From Arcuatula senhousia (taxonomy: Eukaryota > Mollusca > Bivalvia > Mytilida > Mytilidae): a stretch of 64,000 bases of DNA. The notes beneath the pieces are model-generated. The model worked only from the letters and a program-made list of their open reading frames with translations. It ran no database searches and was not told where the DNA came from. The translations under genes and the position numbers were made by a program. Within the stretch, counting starts at the first letter, position 1. Every line of letters starts with the position of its first letter. Location of the stretch: contig CAXARO010001824.1 in NCBI GenBank assembly GCA_963971305.1, positions 124,001-188,000 of the forward strand, read 5' to 3'. Below are positions 1 to 12,510 of the stretch, piece by piece.

Positions 1-213
1 AAACAAACAAACAACCGCCCCCCCCCAATTCAATTAATTTTAAAGGGGGAAAGACCCCCTACAATTGCTTTTTTAAAGCAATTGATTTATATTGTAAAAA
101 GCCTTTTTAACCATTCTGTTCCGTTAATAAAAAAAAAAAAAAAAAAAAATCCCCGAGACCCCCTTTTGCCCCCCCCTTTTTTTTTTAACCCTTCACTTAC
201 AACTGAATGAAGG
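1..213 (+). repeat. Partial unit 0: end of tail plus linker
   Basis: This is the end of a unit that starts before the window: (CAAA)n, CCG plus a C-run, the closing hairpin at 62-84, and the first part of the linker with its A-run and T-run. It carries the CCGCCCC variant also seen at the ends of units 2, 3, 4, 11 and 12. Confidence 0.9.
62..84 (+). other. Terminal hairpin type iii
   Basis: Perfect inverted repeat with arms CAATTGCTTT and AAAGCAATTG around a TTT loop, preceded by GGGGGAAAGACCCCC and followed by ATTTATATT. It closes every L-type module in the window. Equivalent copies outside the array lie at 34,097-34,119, 56,501-56,522 (arms slightly altered) and 59,351-59,373. Confidence 0.85.
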
Positions 214-322
214 TTGTGTGCTATCTATCCTATCAACGTAAAACGAACGACAACTCCAGTTTTTTCCATATTATTAGGTCTTTCCACTTTTCTGTGGAAA
301 GCCTATTGTATTTGTTCTGATT
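94..322 (+). repeat. 229-bp array-specific linker module (X)
   Basis: This segment lies between the closing hairpin of one unit and the TTA/T-run head of the next, in every array unit. It contains a run of about 20 A, CCCCCTTTTG, a C-run and a T-run, then CTTACAACTGAATGAAGG, and ends in a hairpin (arms AGGTCTTTCCAC and GTGGAAAGCCT, 276-304) plus 18 A/T-rich bases. It is absent from the related copies at 31,424, 56,522 and 59,373, where the hairpin runs directly into (TTA)n. It therefore appears to be a separate short hairpin-ended insertion that became part of the amplified unit. Confidence 0.75.
276..304 (+). other. Terminal hairpin type ii (array form)
   Basis: Arms AGGTCTTTCCAC and GTGGAAAGCCT around TTTTCT. 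One base of the right arm is deleted relative to copies outside the array, leaving one bulge. The sequence ATTGTATTTGTTCTGATT follows, then the (TTA)n and T-run of the next module. Confidence 0.8.
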
Positions 323-740
323 ATTATTTTTTTTTTTTTTTTCTTCCGCCAAATTTTGTTCTTGCGATAAATGTTTGTTTCGCAATATGTCGCTTAGATT
401 TTTTTCATATTGTATCGTATAGTTTATGCGCTTTTAAATTTCACCCTGCTAAGCCGAACCATTTTCTTTGTAAGAGTTATCTCCCTATTCACTGTTTGTC
501 ATGTGTGTGCATCTCCTTCGTAACAAAATAAGAAAGCGACAAAATTCTTTTTACAAATTGTTCGTTATATCCTCAGGAATTTTTGGCTAATTTGGATCGA
601 AGCGATTCGATGAAATTTTATAGGAGTTATCTACCTTTACGGAATAAATTTGTCGGTATGTTTTTTTAACTCATAAACCGTTAACCGTATAACCCTGGAA
701 TGTTTTTATTTGAGTCCCCTGATTCCTAACTTAGAAAATT

Positions 741-765
741 AGGTCAAGGTCAAAGGTCAAGGTCA
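741..765 (+). promoter_or_regulatory. AGGTCA half-site cluster 1
   Basis: Four AGGTCA hexamers in direct orientation, with spacings 0, 1 and 0, so the middle pair is a DR1 arrangement. AGGTCA is the core half-site of nuclear receptors, and DR1 is the RXR/HNF4/COUP-type layout. The cluster recurs in every array unit and in all L, S and D copies outside it. The motif is read directly from the sequence. Any binding or regulatory role is inference. Confidence 0.5.
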
Positions 766-988
766 TATTTTAGATTTTCATATGTCTTTGATTTCCCTAT
801 AACTCTTGAACGGTTATAGATACAAAAAAATTAAGCAGTGAAAAATGCTTGGTACTTCAAGGGACAACTTTTTTACATTATGACTATATTGATTTTACCA
901 TCATGTAAGGGACATAACTCCCATCGATGGTTTTTAAAAAGCCATTTTTAGGCAAAACTCTTAAACAAAAGGTCCTTGACCCATAGGG

Positions 989-1053
989 TCTTTTGCAATG
1001 ACCTTGTGGAGCAATGACCTTGACGAAGGTTACAAGGTCAAAGGTCAAGGTCA
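989..1053 (+). promoter_or_regulatory. AGGTCA half-site cluster 2 (inverted plus direct)
   Basis: Two TGACCTTG sites (989, 1016) face three AGGTCA hexamers (1035, 1042, 1048). The last pair is contiguous and the first pair is DR1. With cluster 1 this gives about nine half-sites per unit. Function is unknown. Confidence 0.45.
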
Positions 1054-1107
1054 TCAAATTATGTGGTTTTGGCACTATTTAAACAGTTTTATGTGTGTTT
1101 GAATTTC

Positions 1108-1282
1108 AACCAACCAACCAACCAACCAACCAACCGACCGACCAACCAACCAACATACCAACCAACCAACCAACCAATCAATCATGATCATGATCAATCA
1201 ACCAATAATGATCATGATCAATCAATCAATCATGTTTCCGTCTCATGTGTTTCTTATAGGGTTCAACCAACCAACCAACCAG

Positions 1283-1314
<32 letters not shown>

Positions 1315-1459
1315 GATCATGATCAACCAATCATGTTTCCGTCTCATGTGTTTAATAAAGGGTCCAAGATCTTCTTTGTGTCTTTTTCCGTGTTTCAATT
1401 GACCCTATCCAACGTGTTTAACCAACCAACCAACCAACCAACCAACCAACCAACCAACT

Positions 1460-1493
<34 letters not shown>

Positions 1494-1661
1494 GATCATG
1501 ATCAATCAATCATGTTTCCGTCTCATGTGTTTAATATAGGGTCCAAGATCTTCTTTGTTTCTTTTTCCGTGTTTCAATTGACCCTATCCAACGTGTTTAA
1601 CCAACCAACCAACCAACCAACCAACCAACCAACTAACCAACTAACTAATCAATCAATCAAT

Positions 1662-1700
<39 letters not shown>
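1108..1700 (+). repeat. Tetranucleotide microsatellites with three core repeats
   Basis: Runs of (CCAA)n change into (CAAT)n, then a TGATCATGATCA palindrome, then a core of about 90 bp beginning ATGTTTCCGTCTCATGTG. This happens three times per unit. The first core stops early (TTATAGGGTTCAACC). The second and third run to CCAACGTGTTTAACC. Core 3 contains ATAGGGTC and GACCCTAT about 45 bp apart, able to pair as a stem; core 2 has AAAGGGTC and loses part of the pairing. A microsatellite-plus-core layout is known from bivalve 'pearl'/Helentron-type elements. Identity with those is inferred. Confidence 0.85.
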
Positions 1701-1702
<2 letters not shown>

Positions 1703-2255
1703 TGTATGACTGTTTAATCATGACAGTTTATTGAAGGAACAAACTCTCAATTATTCAAGAAAAATTGAAATTTAATATTGTTCTTACGTCACTTCTGAAA
1801 AAAAATCCACATGTTCTCTGAAACTACAAGTACAATCGACCTCAAAATTTGCAGTCAGCAGGGCATACATGTACTAAAAGTTTATAAAAAAACTTGGTGC
1901 AGATATCTCTCACAGCTTTTCCTAGAGAAAAGAAATGGCAATGCCGTAAAAATCGCTTGCTAGGTCCGGAAATCTCAGTAAAAACCTACAATAAAATGTC
2001 CGCTCCGAGTTTGAAATACTAATCTGTGTTACAAACAGGTGCTGAAAAATGTACATTATCAGAAAATAATCAATGAATGTGTTTTAAAGTTACACCGGAT
2101 CAATTAAATCCAAAACATGCACTGCTTGTGAACTGTCATCAAAATGTCAATTTCCTACAATGACAAAAGAAATTACATTGTGTACATTCCATCTCTATAG
2201 ATGTTGTCTGTTTAACGTCCCCACCTAAAAAACAATAAAAAGACTATCTTTTCGT

Positions 2256-2293
2256 TATTATAAACCCGTGTCACGTGATGTGGCGCGCGCGCT
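2256..2293 (+). promoter_or_regulatory. CACGTG E-box beside a GCGCGCGC block
   Basis: In each unit's tail, TTATTATAAACCCG is followed by GTCACGTGATG and then GGCGCGCGCGCTG. This is the only GC-rich, CpG-dense stretch in an otherwise A/T-rich unit. The diverged copy at 56,300-56,335 keeps both elements despite an extra 13 bp between them. It could be a promoter-like core, but no transcript is evident. Confidence 0.3.
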
Positions 2294-2612
2294 GTACCTA
2301 AAATAAAAGAAAAACTTTCCAAACTAAACATGAAACTTCTCCGGTAACAATAATATAGACCCCATACAGAAACGAACAAACAAACAAACAAACAAACAAA
2401 CAAACAAACAAACAACCCCCCCCCCAATTCAATTAATTTTAAAGGGGGAAAGACCCCCTACAATTGCTTTTTTAAAGCAATTGATTTATATTGTAAAAAG
2501 CCTTTTTAACCATTCTGTTCCGTTAATAAAAAAAAAAAAAAAAAAAATCCCCGAGACCCCCTTTTGCCCCCCCCCTTTTTTTTTTAACCCTTCACTTACA
2601 ACTGAATGAAGG

Positions 2613-3697
2613 TTGTGTGCTATCTATCCTATCAACGTAAAACGAACGACAACTCCAGTTTTTTCCATATTATTAGGTCTTTCCACTTTTCTGTGGAAAG
2701 CCTATTGTATTTGTTCTGATTATTATTATTATTTTTTTTTTCTTCCGCCAAATTTTGTTCTTGCGATAAATGTTTGTTTCGCAATATGTCGCTTAGATTT
2801 TTTTCATATTGTATCGTATAGTTTATGCGCTTTTAAATTTCACCCTGCTAAGCCGAACCATTTTCTTTGTAAGAGTTATCTCCCTATTCACTGTTTGTCA
2901 TGTGTGTGCATCTCCTTCGTAACAAAATAAGAAAGCGACAAAATTCTTTTTACAAATTGTTCGTTATATCCTCAGGAATTTTTGGCTAATTTGGATCGAA
3001 GCGATTCGATGAAATTTTATAGGAGTTATCTACCTTTACGGAATAAATTTGTCGGTATGTTTTTTTAACTCATAAACCGTTAACCGTATAACCCTGGAAT
3101 GTTTTTATTTGAGTCCCCTGATTCCTAACTTAGAAAATTAGGTCAAGGTCAAAGGTCAAAGTCATATTTTAGATTTTCATATGTCTTTGATTTCCGTATA
3201 ACTCTTGAACGGTTATAGATACAAAAAAATTAAGCAGTGAAAAATGCTTGGTACTTCAAGGGACAACTTTTTTACATTATGACTATATTGATTTTACCAT
3301 CATGTAAGGGACATAACTCCCATCGATGGTTTTTAAAAAGCCATTTTTAGGCAAAACTCTTAAACAAAAGGTCCTTGACCCATAGGGTCTTTTGCAATGA
3401 CCTTGTGGAGCAATGACCTTGACGAAGGTTACAAGGTCAAAGGTCAAGGTCATCAAATTATGTGGTTTTGGCACTATTTAAACAGTTTTATGTGTGTTTG
3501 AATTTCAACCAACCAACCAACCAACCAACCAACCAACCAACCAACCGACCGACCAACCAACCAACATACCAACCAACCAATCAATCAACCAATCAATCAT
3601 GATCATGATCAATCAACCAATAATGATCATGATCAATCAATCAATCATGTTTCCGTCTCATGTGTTTCTTATAGGGTTCAACCAACCAACCAACCAG

Positions 3698-3729
<32 letters not shown>

Positions 3730-3874
3730 GATCATGATCAACCAATCATGTTTCCGTCTCATGTGTTTAATAAAGGGTCCAAGATCTTCTTTGTGTCTTT
3801 TTCCGTGTTTCAATTGACCCTATCCAACGTGTTTAACCAACCAACCAACCAACCAACCAACCAACCAACCAACT

Positions 3875-3912
<38 letters not shown>

Positions 3913-4076
3913 GATCATGATCAATCAATCATGTTTCCGTCTCATGTGTTTAATATAGGGTCCAAGATCTTCTTTGTTTCTTTTTCCGTGTTTCAATTGA
4001 CCCTATCCAACGTGTTTAACCAACCAACCAACCAACCAACCAACCAACTAACCAACTAACTAATCAATCAATCAAT

Positions 4077-4117
<41 letters not shown>

Positions 4118-5030
4118 TGTATGACTGTTTAATCATGACAGTTTATTGAAGGAACAAACTCTCAATTATTCAAGAAAAATTGAAATTTAATATTGTTCTT
4201 ACGTCACTTCTGAAAAAAAATCCACATGTTCTCTGAAACTACAAGTACAATCGACCTCAAAATTTGCAGTCAGCAGGGCATACATGTACTAAAAGTTTAT
4301 AAAAAAACTTGGTGCAGATATCTCTCACAGCTTTTCCTAGAGAAAAGAAATGGCAATGCCGTAAAAATCGCTTGCTAGGTCCGGAAATCTCGGTAAAAAC
4401 CTACAATAAAATGTCCGCTCCGAGTTTGAAATACTAATCTGTGTTACAAACAGGTGCTGAAAAATGTACATTATCAGAAAATAATCAATAAATGTGTTTT
4501 AAAGTTACACCGGATCAATTAAATCCAAAACATGCACTGCTTGTGAACTGTCATCAAAATGTCAATTTCCTACAATGACAAAAGAAATTACATTGTGTAC
4601 ATTCCATCTCTATAGATGTTGTCTGTTTAACGTCCCCACCTAAAAAACAATAAAAAGACTATCTTTTCGTTATTATAAACCCGTGTCACGTGATGTGGCG
4701 CGCGCGCTGTACCTAAAATAAAAGAAAAACTTTCCAAACTAAACATGAAACTTCTCCGGTAACAATAATATAGACCCCATACAGAAACAAACAAACAAAC
4801 AAACAAACAAACAAACAAACAAACAAACAACCGCCCCCCCCCCCAATTCAATTAATTTTAAAGGGGGAAAGACCCCCTACAATTGCTTTTTTAAAGCAAT
4901 TGATTTATATTGTAAAAAGCCTTTTTAACCATTCTGTTCCGTTAATAAAAAAAAAAAAAAAAAAATCCCCGAGACCCCCTTTTGCCCCCCCCCTTTTTTT
5001 TTTAACCCTTCACTTACAACTGAATGAAGG
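2613..5030 (+). repeat. Array unit 2
   Basis: 2,418 bp with three cores. One hexamer of the first AGGTCA cluster is changed (AAAGTCAT near 3160). The tail has the CTCGGTAAAA variant near 4390, otherwise found only in units 8-11, and the end has CCGCCCC. This combination matches unit 11 and supports a block duplication. Confidence 0.93.
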
Positions 5031-5142
5031 TTGTGTGCTATCTATCCTATCAACGTAAAACGAACGACAACTCCAGTTTTTTCCATATTATTAGGTCTTT
5101 CCACTTTTCTGTGGAAAGCCTATTGTATTTGTTCTGATTATT

Positions 5143-5172
5143 AAGTCTTTCCACTTTTCTGTGGAAAGACTT
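5143..5172 (+). other. Terminal hairpin type ii (perfect form)
   Basis: Arms AAGTCTTTCCAC and GTGGAAAGACTT around TTTTCT, a perfect 12-bp stem. It stands as a minimal unit of about 50 bp between two T-run heads. The same form occurs at 28,070-28,099, 34,130-34,159, 36,409-36,438 and 36,460-36,489. Confidence 0.85.
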
Positions 5173-5187
5173 ATTGTATTTCTTCTG

Positions 5188-5220
<33 letters not shown>

Positions 5221-6316
5221 TTTTTTTTTTTTTTTTTTCCGCCAAATTTTGTTCTTGCGATAAATGTTTGTTTCGCAATATGTCGCTTAGATATTTCTCA
5301 TATTGAATTGTATAGTTTATGCGCTTTTAAATTTCACCCTGCTAAGACAAACCCTTTTCTTTGTAAGAGTTATCTCCCTATTCACTGTTTATCATCAGAG
5401 TGTATCTCCTTCGTAACAAAAAAAGATAGCGATAAAATTCTTTTTACAAATTGTTCGTTACATCCTCAGTAATTTTTGGCGTATTTGGATCGAAGCGATT
5501 CGATGAAATTTTATAGGAGTTATCTACCTTTACGGAATAAATTTGTTAGTATGTTTTTTTAACTCATAAACCGTTAACCGTATAACCCTGGAATGTTTTT
5601 ATTTGAGTCCCCAGGGTCCTAACGTAGAAAATAAGGTCAAGGTCAAAGGTCAAGTTTTCAATAGTGACTTTTGCTTGTTTTTGCATTTTCTCCGACACTT
5701 TGAGAGATACATATAAAAGAACAAGTACAAAATGTCTGCTTTTTTGTAATGAAGATATGCTACGTTTAGTCTTATACAATTAAATGGCTTTTTATAGGAG
5801 TTGATGCCCCTGGAATGTCTTGATATGAGGGTATTTGATTATAACTTCAATTAGGTTCATTATAAAGACATTTGACCTTATACAAAAGGTTGAGTGACAA
5901 ATGACCTTGAAAAATGGCTACCGGAAGTGACCATTAGAAAACCGGAAGTAACTTTTTTTGCAATTTTTTCACATAAAAGTACTCAGAATCCATATATTTT
6001 GTCATATAGATACATGAACAGATTACTGAAGACTAAAAATGACTTCCAACAAACCGGAAGTGGCCAATTATCTCCCATTCTACATACAAAAGTATATAGA
6101 AACTATATATTTTTGGAATCAGTGTGAAAGAAGCTATCATATGAGACCGAATGTGACATTCATTTGACCGGAAGTAGCATATTATCTCCCTTATATCACT
6201 CAAAAGGATAATTAAACCATCATTTAACGCATCAGTATGAAGAAACTACCTTCTTATCCAAATTTCTTTGGTGTGGAAAGACTTTCAATTGTTCTCTGAA
6301 CAATTGGTTTTTAATT
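5173..6316 (+). repeat. S module inside unit 3
   Basis: Starts with (TTA)n, a T-run and CCGCC. It shares the first half of the L head up to the AGGTCA cluster near 5634, then diverges (CAATAGTGACTTTTGC). It carries several ACCGGAAGT motifs between about 5920 and 6180 and ends with the type i hairpin (6286-6306) plus GGTTTTTAATT. It is nearly identical to 28,100-29,250 and clearly different from the S copies at 31-38 kb. Confidence 0.88.
6286..6306 (+). other. Terminal hairpin type i
   Basis: Arms CAATTGTTC and GAACAATTG around TCT, preceded by GTGTGGAAAGACTTT and followed by GGTTTTTAATT. It is the closing structure of S modules. Further copies lie at 29,220-29,240, 32,476-32,496, 35,268-35,288, 36,378-36,398, 37,578-37,598 (last base changed), 54,188-54,208, 58,574-58,594 and 59,773-59,793. 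Confidence 0.85.
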
Positions 6317-7478
6317 ATTATTATTTTTTTTTTCTTCTGCCAAATTTTGTTCTTGCGATAAATGTTTGTTTCGCAATATGTCGCTTAGATTTTTTTCATA
6401 TTGTATCGTATAGTTTATGCGCTTTTAAATTTCACCCTGCTAAGCCGAACCATTTTCTTTGTAAGAGTTATCTCCCTATTCACTGTTTGTCATGTGTGTG
6501 CATCTCCTTCGTAACAAAATAAGAAAGCGACAAAATTCTTTTTACAAATTGTTCGTTATATCCTCAGGAATTTTTGGCTAATTTGGATCGAAGCGATTCG
6601 ATGAAATTTCATAGGAGTTATCTACCTTTACGGAATAAATTTGTCGGTATGTTTTTTTAACTCATAAACCGTTAACCGTATAACCCTGGAATGTTTTTAT
6701 TTGAGTCCCCTGATTCCTAACTTAGAAAATTAGGTCAAGGTCAAAGGTCAAGGTCATATTTTAGATTTTCATATGTCTTTGATTTCCCTATAACTCTTGA
6801 ACGGTTATAGATACAAAAAAATTAAGCAGTGAAAAATGCTTGGTACTTCAAGGGACAACTTTTTTACATTATGACTATATTGATTTTACCATCATGTAAG
6901 GGACATAACTCCCATCGATGGTTTTTAAAAAGCCATTTTTAGGCAAAACTCTTAAACAAAAGGTCCTTGACCCATAGGGTCTTTTGCAATGACCTTGTGG
7001 AGCAATGACCTTGACGAAGGTTACAAGGTCAAAGGTCAAGGTCATCAAATTATGTGGTTTTGGCACTATTTAAACAGTTTTATGTGTGTTTGAATTTCAA
7101 CCAACCAACCAACCAACCAACCAACCAACCAACCGACCGACCAACCAACCAACATACCAACCAACCAACCAACCAATCAATCAACCAATCAATCATGATC
7201 ATGATCAATCAACCAATAATGATCATGATCAATCAATCAATCATGTTTCCGTCTCATGTGTTTCTTATAGGGTTCAACCAACCAACCAGCCAATCAATCA
7301 ATCAATCAATCAATCATGATCATGATCAACCAATCATGATCATGATCAACCAATCATGTTTCCGTCTCATGTGTTTAATAAAGGGTCCAAGATCTTCTTT
7401 GTGTCTTTTTCCGTGTTTCAATTGACCCTATCCAACGTGTTTAACCAACCAACCAACCAACCAACCAACCAACCAACT

Positions 7479-7516
<38 letters not shown>

Positions 7517-7676
7517 GATCATGATCAATCAATCATGTTTCCGTCTCATGTGTTTAATATAGGGTCCAAGATCTTCTTTGTTTCTTTTTCCGTGTTTCAA
7601 TTGACCCTATCCAACGTGTTTAACCAACCAACCAACCAACCAACCAACTAACCAACTAACTAATCAATCAATCAAT

Positions 7677-7713
<37 letters not shown>

Positions 7714-8619
7714 TGTATGACTGTTTAATCATGACAGTTTATTGAAGGAACAAACTCTCAATTATTCAAGAAAAATTGAAATTTAATATTGTTCTTACGT
7801 CACTTCTGAAAAAAAATCCACATGTTCTCTGAAACTACAAGTACAATCGACCTCAAAATTTGCAGTCAGCAGGGCATACATGTACTAAAAGTTTATAAAA
7901 AAACTTGGTGCAGATATCTCTCACAGCTTTTCCTAGAGAAAAGAAATGGCAATGCCGTAAAAATCGCTTGCTAGGTCCGGAAATCTCAGTAAAAACCTAC
8001 AATAAAATGTCCGCTCCGAGTTTGAAATACTAATCTGTGTTACAAACAGGTGCTGAAAAATGTACATTATCAGAAAATAATCAATAAATGTGTTTTAAAG
8101 TTACACCGGATCAATTAAATCCAAAACATGCACTGCTTGTGAACTGTCATCAAAATGTCAATTTCCTACAATGACAAAAGAAATTACATTGTGTACATTC
8201 CATCTCTATAGATGTTGTCTGTTTAACGTCCCCACCTAAAAAACAATAAAAAGACTATCTTTTCGTTATTATAAACCCGTGTCACGTGATGTGGCGCGCG
8301 CGCTGTACCTAAAATAAAAGAAAAACTTTCCAAACTAAACATGAAACTTCTCCGGTAACAATAATATAGACCCCATACAGAAACGAACAAACAAACAAAC
8401 AAACAAACAAACAACCGCCCCCCCCCCCCCCCCAATTCAATTAATTTTAAAGGGGGAAAGACCCCCTACAATTGCTTTTTTAAAGCAATTGATTTATATT
8501 GTAAAAAGCCTTTTTAACCATTCTGTTCCGTTAATAAAAAAAAAAAAAAAAAAAATCCCCGAGACCCCCTTTTGCCCCCCCCTTTTTTTTTTAACCCTTC
8601 ACTTACAACTGAATGAAGG

Positions 8620-9877
8620 TTGTGTGCTATCTATCCTATCAACGTAAAACGAACGACAACTCCAGTTTTTTCCATATTATTAGGTCTTTCCACTTTTCTG
8701 TGGAAAGCCTATTGTATTTGTTCTGATTATTATTATTATTTTTTTTTTCTTCCGCCAAATTTTGTTCTTGCGATAAATGTTTGTTTCGCAATATGTCGCT
8801 TAGATTTTTTTCATATTGTATCGTATAGTTTATGCGCTTTTAAATTTCACCCTGCTAAGCCGAACCATTTTCTTTGTAAGAGTTATCTCCCTATTCACTG
8901 TTTGTCATGTGTGTGCATCTCCTTCGTAACAAAATAAGAAAGCGACAAAATTCTTTTTACAAATTGTTCGTTATATCCTCAGGAATTTTTGGCTAATTTG
9001 GATCGAAGCGATTCGATGAAATTTTATAGGAGTTATCTACCTTTACGGAATAAATTTGTCGGTATGTTTTTTTAACTCATAAACCGTTAACCGTATAACC
9101 CTGGAATGTTTTTATTTGAGTCCCCTGATTCCTAACTTAGAAAATTAGGTCAAGGTCAAAGGTCAAGGTCATATTTTAGATTTTCATATGTCTTTGATTT
9201 CCCTATAACTCTTGAACGGTTATAGATACAAAAAAATTAAGCAGTGAAAAATGCTTGGTACTTCAAGGGACAACTTTTTTACATTATGACTATATTGATT
9301 TTACCATCATGTAAGGGACATAACTCCCATCGATGGTTTTTAAAAAGCCATTTTTAGGCAAAACTCTTAAACAAAAGGTCCTTGACCCATAGGGTCTTTT
9401 GCAATGACCTTGTGGAGCAATGACCTTGACGAAGGTTACAAGGTCAAAGGTCAACGTCATCAAATTATGTGGTTTTGGCACTATTTAAACAGTTTTATGT
9501 GTGTTTGAATTTCAACCAACCAACCAACCAACCAACCAACCAACCGACCAACCAACCAACCAACATACCAACCAACCAACCAACCAATCAATCAACCAAT
9601 CAATCATGATCATGATCAATCAACCAATAAAGATCATGATCAATCAATCAATCATGTTTCCGTCTCATGTGTTTCTTATAGGGTTCAACCAACCAACCAA
9701 CCAGCCAATCAATCAATCAATCAATCAATCATGATCATGATCAACCAATCATGTTTCCGTCTCATGTGTTTAATAAAGGGTCCAAGATCTTCTTTGTGTC
9801 TTTTTCTGTGTTTCAATTGACCCTATCCAACGTGTTTAACCAACCAACCAACCAACCAACCAACCAACCAACCAACT

Positions 9878-9912
<35 letters not shown>

Positions 9913-10079
9913 CAATCATGATCATGATCAATCAATCATGTTTCCGTCTCATGTGTTTAATATAGGGTCCAAGATCTTCTTTGTTTCTTTTTCCGTGTTT
10001 CAATTGACCCTATCCAACGTGTTTAACCAACCAACCAACCAACCAACCAACTAACCAACTAACTAATCAATCAATCAAT

Positions 10080-10116
<37 letters not shown>

Positions 10117-11017
10117 TGTATGACTGTTTAATCATGACAGTTTATTGAAGGAACAAACTCTCAATTATTCAAGAAAAATTGAAATTTAATATTGTTCTTA
10201 CGTCACTTCTGAAAAAAAAATCCACATGTTCTCTGAAACTACAAGTACAATCGACCTCAAAATTTGCAGTCAGCAGGGCATACATGTACTAAAAGTTTAT
10301 AAAAAAACTTGGTGCAGATATCTCTCACAGCTTTTCCTAGAGAAAAGAAATGGCAATGCCGTAAAAATCGCTTGCTAGGTCCGGAAATCTCAGTAAAAAC
10401 CTACAATAAAATGTCCGCTCCGAGTTTGAAATACTAATCTGTGTTACAAACAGGTGCTGAAAAATGTACATTATCAGAAAATAATCAATAAATGTGTTTT
10501 AAAGTTACACCGGATCAATTAAATCCAAAACATGCACTGCTTGTGAACTGTCATCAAAATGTCAATTTCCTACAATGACAAAAGAAATTACATTGTGTAC
10601 ATTCCATCTCTATAGATGTTGTCTGTTTAACGTCCCCACCTAAAAAACAATAAAAAGACTATCTTTTCGTTATTATAAACCCGTGTCACGTGATGTGGCG
10701 CGCGCGCTGTACCTAAAATAAAAGAAAAACTTTCCAAACTAAACATGAAACTTCTCCGGTAACAATAATATAGACCCCATACAGAAACGAACAAACAAAC
10801 AAACAAACAAACAAACAACCGCCCCCCCCCCAATTCAATTAATTTTAAAGGGGGAAAGACCCCCTACAATTGCTTTTTTAAAGCAATTGATTTATATTGT
10901 AAAAAGCCTTTTTAACCATTCTGTTCCGTTAATAAAAAAAAAAAAAAAAAAAATCCCCGAGACCCCCTTTTGCCCCCCCCTTTTTTTTTTAACCCTTCAC
11001 TTACAACTGAATGAAGG
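8620..11017 (+). repeat. Array unit 4
   Basis: 2,398 bp with three cores. Private changes include AACGTCA for AAGGTCA in the second receptor-site cluster (about 9452), AAAGATCATG in place of AATGATCATG (about 9628), an AATAAATC step in a CAAT run (about 9893) and TTTTTCTGTG in core 2. Confidence 0.93.
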
Positions 11018-12098
11018 TTGTGTGCTATCTATCCTATCAACGTAAAACGAACGACAACTCCAGTTTTTTCCATATTATTAGGTCTTTCCACTTTTCTGTG
11101 GAAAGCCTATTGTATTTGTTCTGATTATTATTATTATTTTTTTTTTCTTCCGCCAAATTTTGTTCTTGCGATAAATGTTTGTTTCGCAATATGTCGCTTA
11201 GATTTTTTTCATATTGTATCGTATAGTTTATGCGCTTTTAAATTTCACCCTGCTAAGCCGAACCATTTTCTTTGTAAGAGTTATCTCCCTATTCACTGTT
11301 TGTCATGTGTGTGCATCTCCTTCGTAACAAAATAAGAAAGCGACAAAATTCTTTTTACAAATTGTTCGTTATATCCTCAGGAATTTTTGGCTAATTTGGA
11401 TCGAAGCGATTCGATGAAATTTTATAGGAGTTATCTACCTTTACGGAATAAATTTGTCGGTATGTTTTTTTAACTCATAAACCGTTAACCGTATAACCCT
11501 GGAATGTTTTTATTTGAGTCCCCTGATTCCTAACTTAGAAAATTAGGTCAAGGTCAAAGGTCAAGGTCATATTTTAGATTTTCATATGTCTTTGATTTCC
11601 CTATAACTCTTGAACGGTTATAGATACAAAAAAATTAAGCAGTGAAAAATGCTTGGTACTTCAAGGGACAACTTTTTTACATTATGACTATATTGATTTT
11701 ACCATCATGTAAGGGACATAACTCCCATCGATGGTTTTTAAAAAGCCATTTTTAGGCAAAACTCTTAAACAAAAGGTCCTTGACCCATAGGGTCTTTTGC
11801 AATGACCTTGTGGAGCAATGACCTTGACGAAGGTTACAAGGTCAAAGGTCAAGGTCATCAAATTATGTGGTTTTGGCACTATTTAAACAGTTTTATGTGT
11901 GTTTGAATTTCAACCAACCAACCAACCAACCAACCAACCGACCGACCAACCAACCAACATACCAACCAACCAACCAACCAATCAATCAACCAATCAATCA
12001 TGGTCATGATCAATCAACCAATAATGATCATGATCAATCAATCAATCATGTTTCCGTCTCATGTGTTTCTTATAGGGTTCAACCAACCAACCAACCAG

Positions 12099-12130
<32 letters not shown>

Positions 12131-12275
12131 GATCATGATCAACCAATCATGTTTCCGTCTCATGTGTTTAATAAAGGGTCCAAGATCTTCTTTGTGTCTT
12201 TTTCCGTGTTTCAATTGACCCTATCCAACGTGTTTAACCAACCAACCAACCAACCAACCAACCAACCAACCAACT

Positions 12276-12313
<38 letters not shown>

Positions 12314-12477
12314 GATCATGATCAATCAATCATGTTTCCGTCTCATGTGTTTAATATAGGGTCCAAGATCTTCTTTGTTTCTTTTTCCGTGTTTCAATTG
12401 ACCCTATCCAACGTGTTTAACCAACCAACCAACCAACCAACCAACCAACCAACTAACCAACTAACTAATCAATCAAT

Positions 12478-12510
<33 letters not shown>

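Larger units (their letters stand above)
214..2612 (+). repeat. Array unit 1 (reference unit)
   Basis: At 2,399 bp, this unit serves as the reference. In order: rest of the linker, head from TTCCGCC at 344, first AGGTCA cluster 741-765, second cluster 989-1053, microsatellite and core zone about 1108-1700, tail 1701-2372 with the CACGTG/GCGCGC block, (CAAA)n 2373-2415, C-run, closing hairpin near 2462-2484, then the next linker. It carries the CTCAGTAAAA tail variant near 1975. Confidence 0.93.
5031..8619 (+). repeat. Array unit 3, composite with embedded S module
   Basis: 3,589 bp. After the linker hairpin comes a second type ii hairpin (5143-5172) and a complete S module (5173-6316). The ordinary L part follows, starting with its own TTCTGCC head (elsewhere TTCCGCC). 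The L part carries an extra CATGATCATGATCAACCAAT step near 7317, also seen in unit 12 (about 30,258-30,297). Confidence 0.93.

Noticed and set aside
214..531. A 105-residue plus-strand frame (CAIYPINVKRTT...) in most units
   Set aside because: It starts at TTG with no ATG, crosses the T-run head and linker boundary, and is changed by single-base differences in units 8 and 9. It has no homology that I recognise.
884..1075. A 63-residue minus-strand frame (starting [17 protein letters not shown]) repeated in every array unit
   Set aside because: Its conservation only reflects near-identity of the units. The TLTFDLVTF part is the AGGTCA cluster read backwards. In diverged L copies the frame is broken or altered, and there is no recognisable domain.
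1063..1709. Long frames rich in NQPTNQ and NQSINQ
   Set aside because: Direct translation of the (CCAA)n and (CAAT)n microsatellites. Such repeats stay open in several frames at once.
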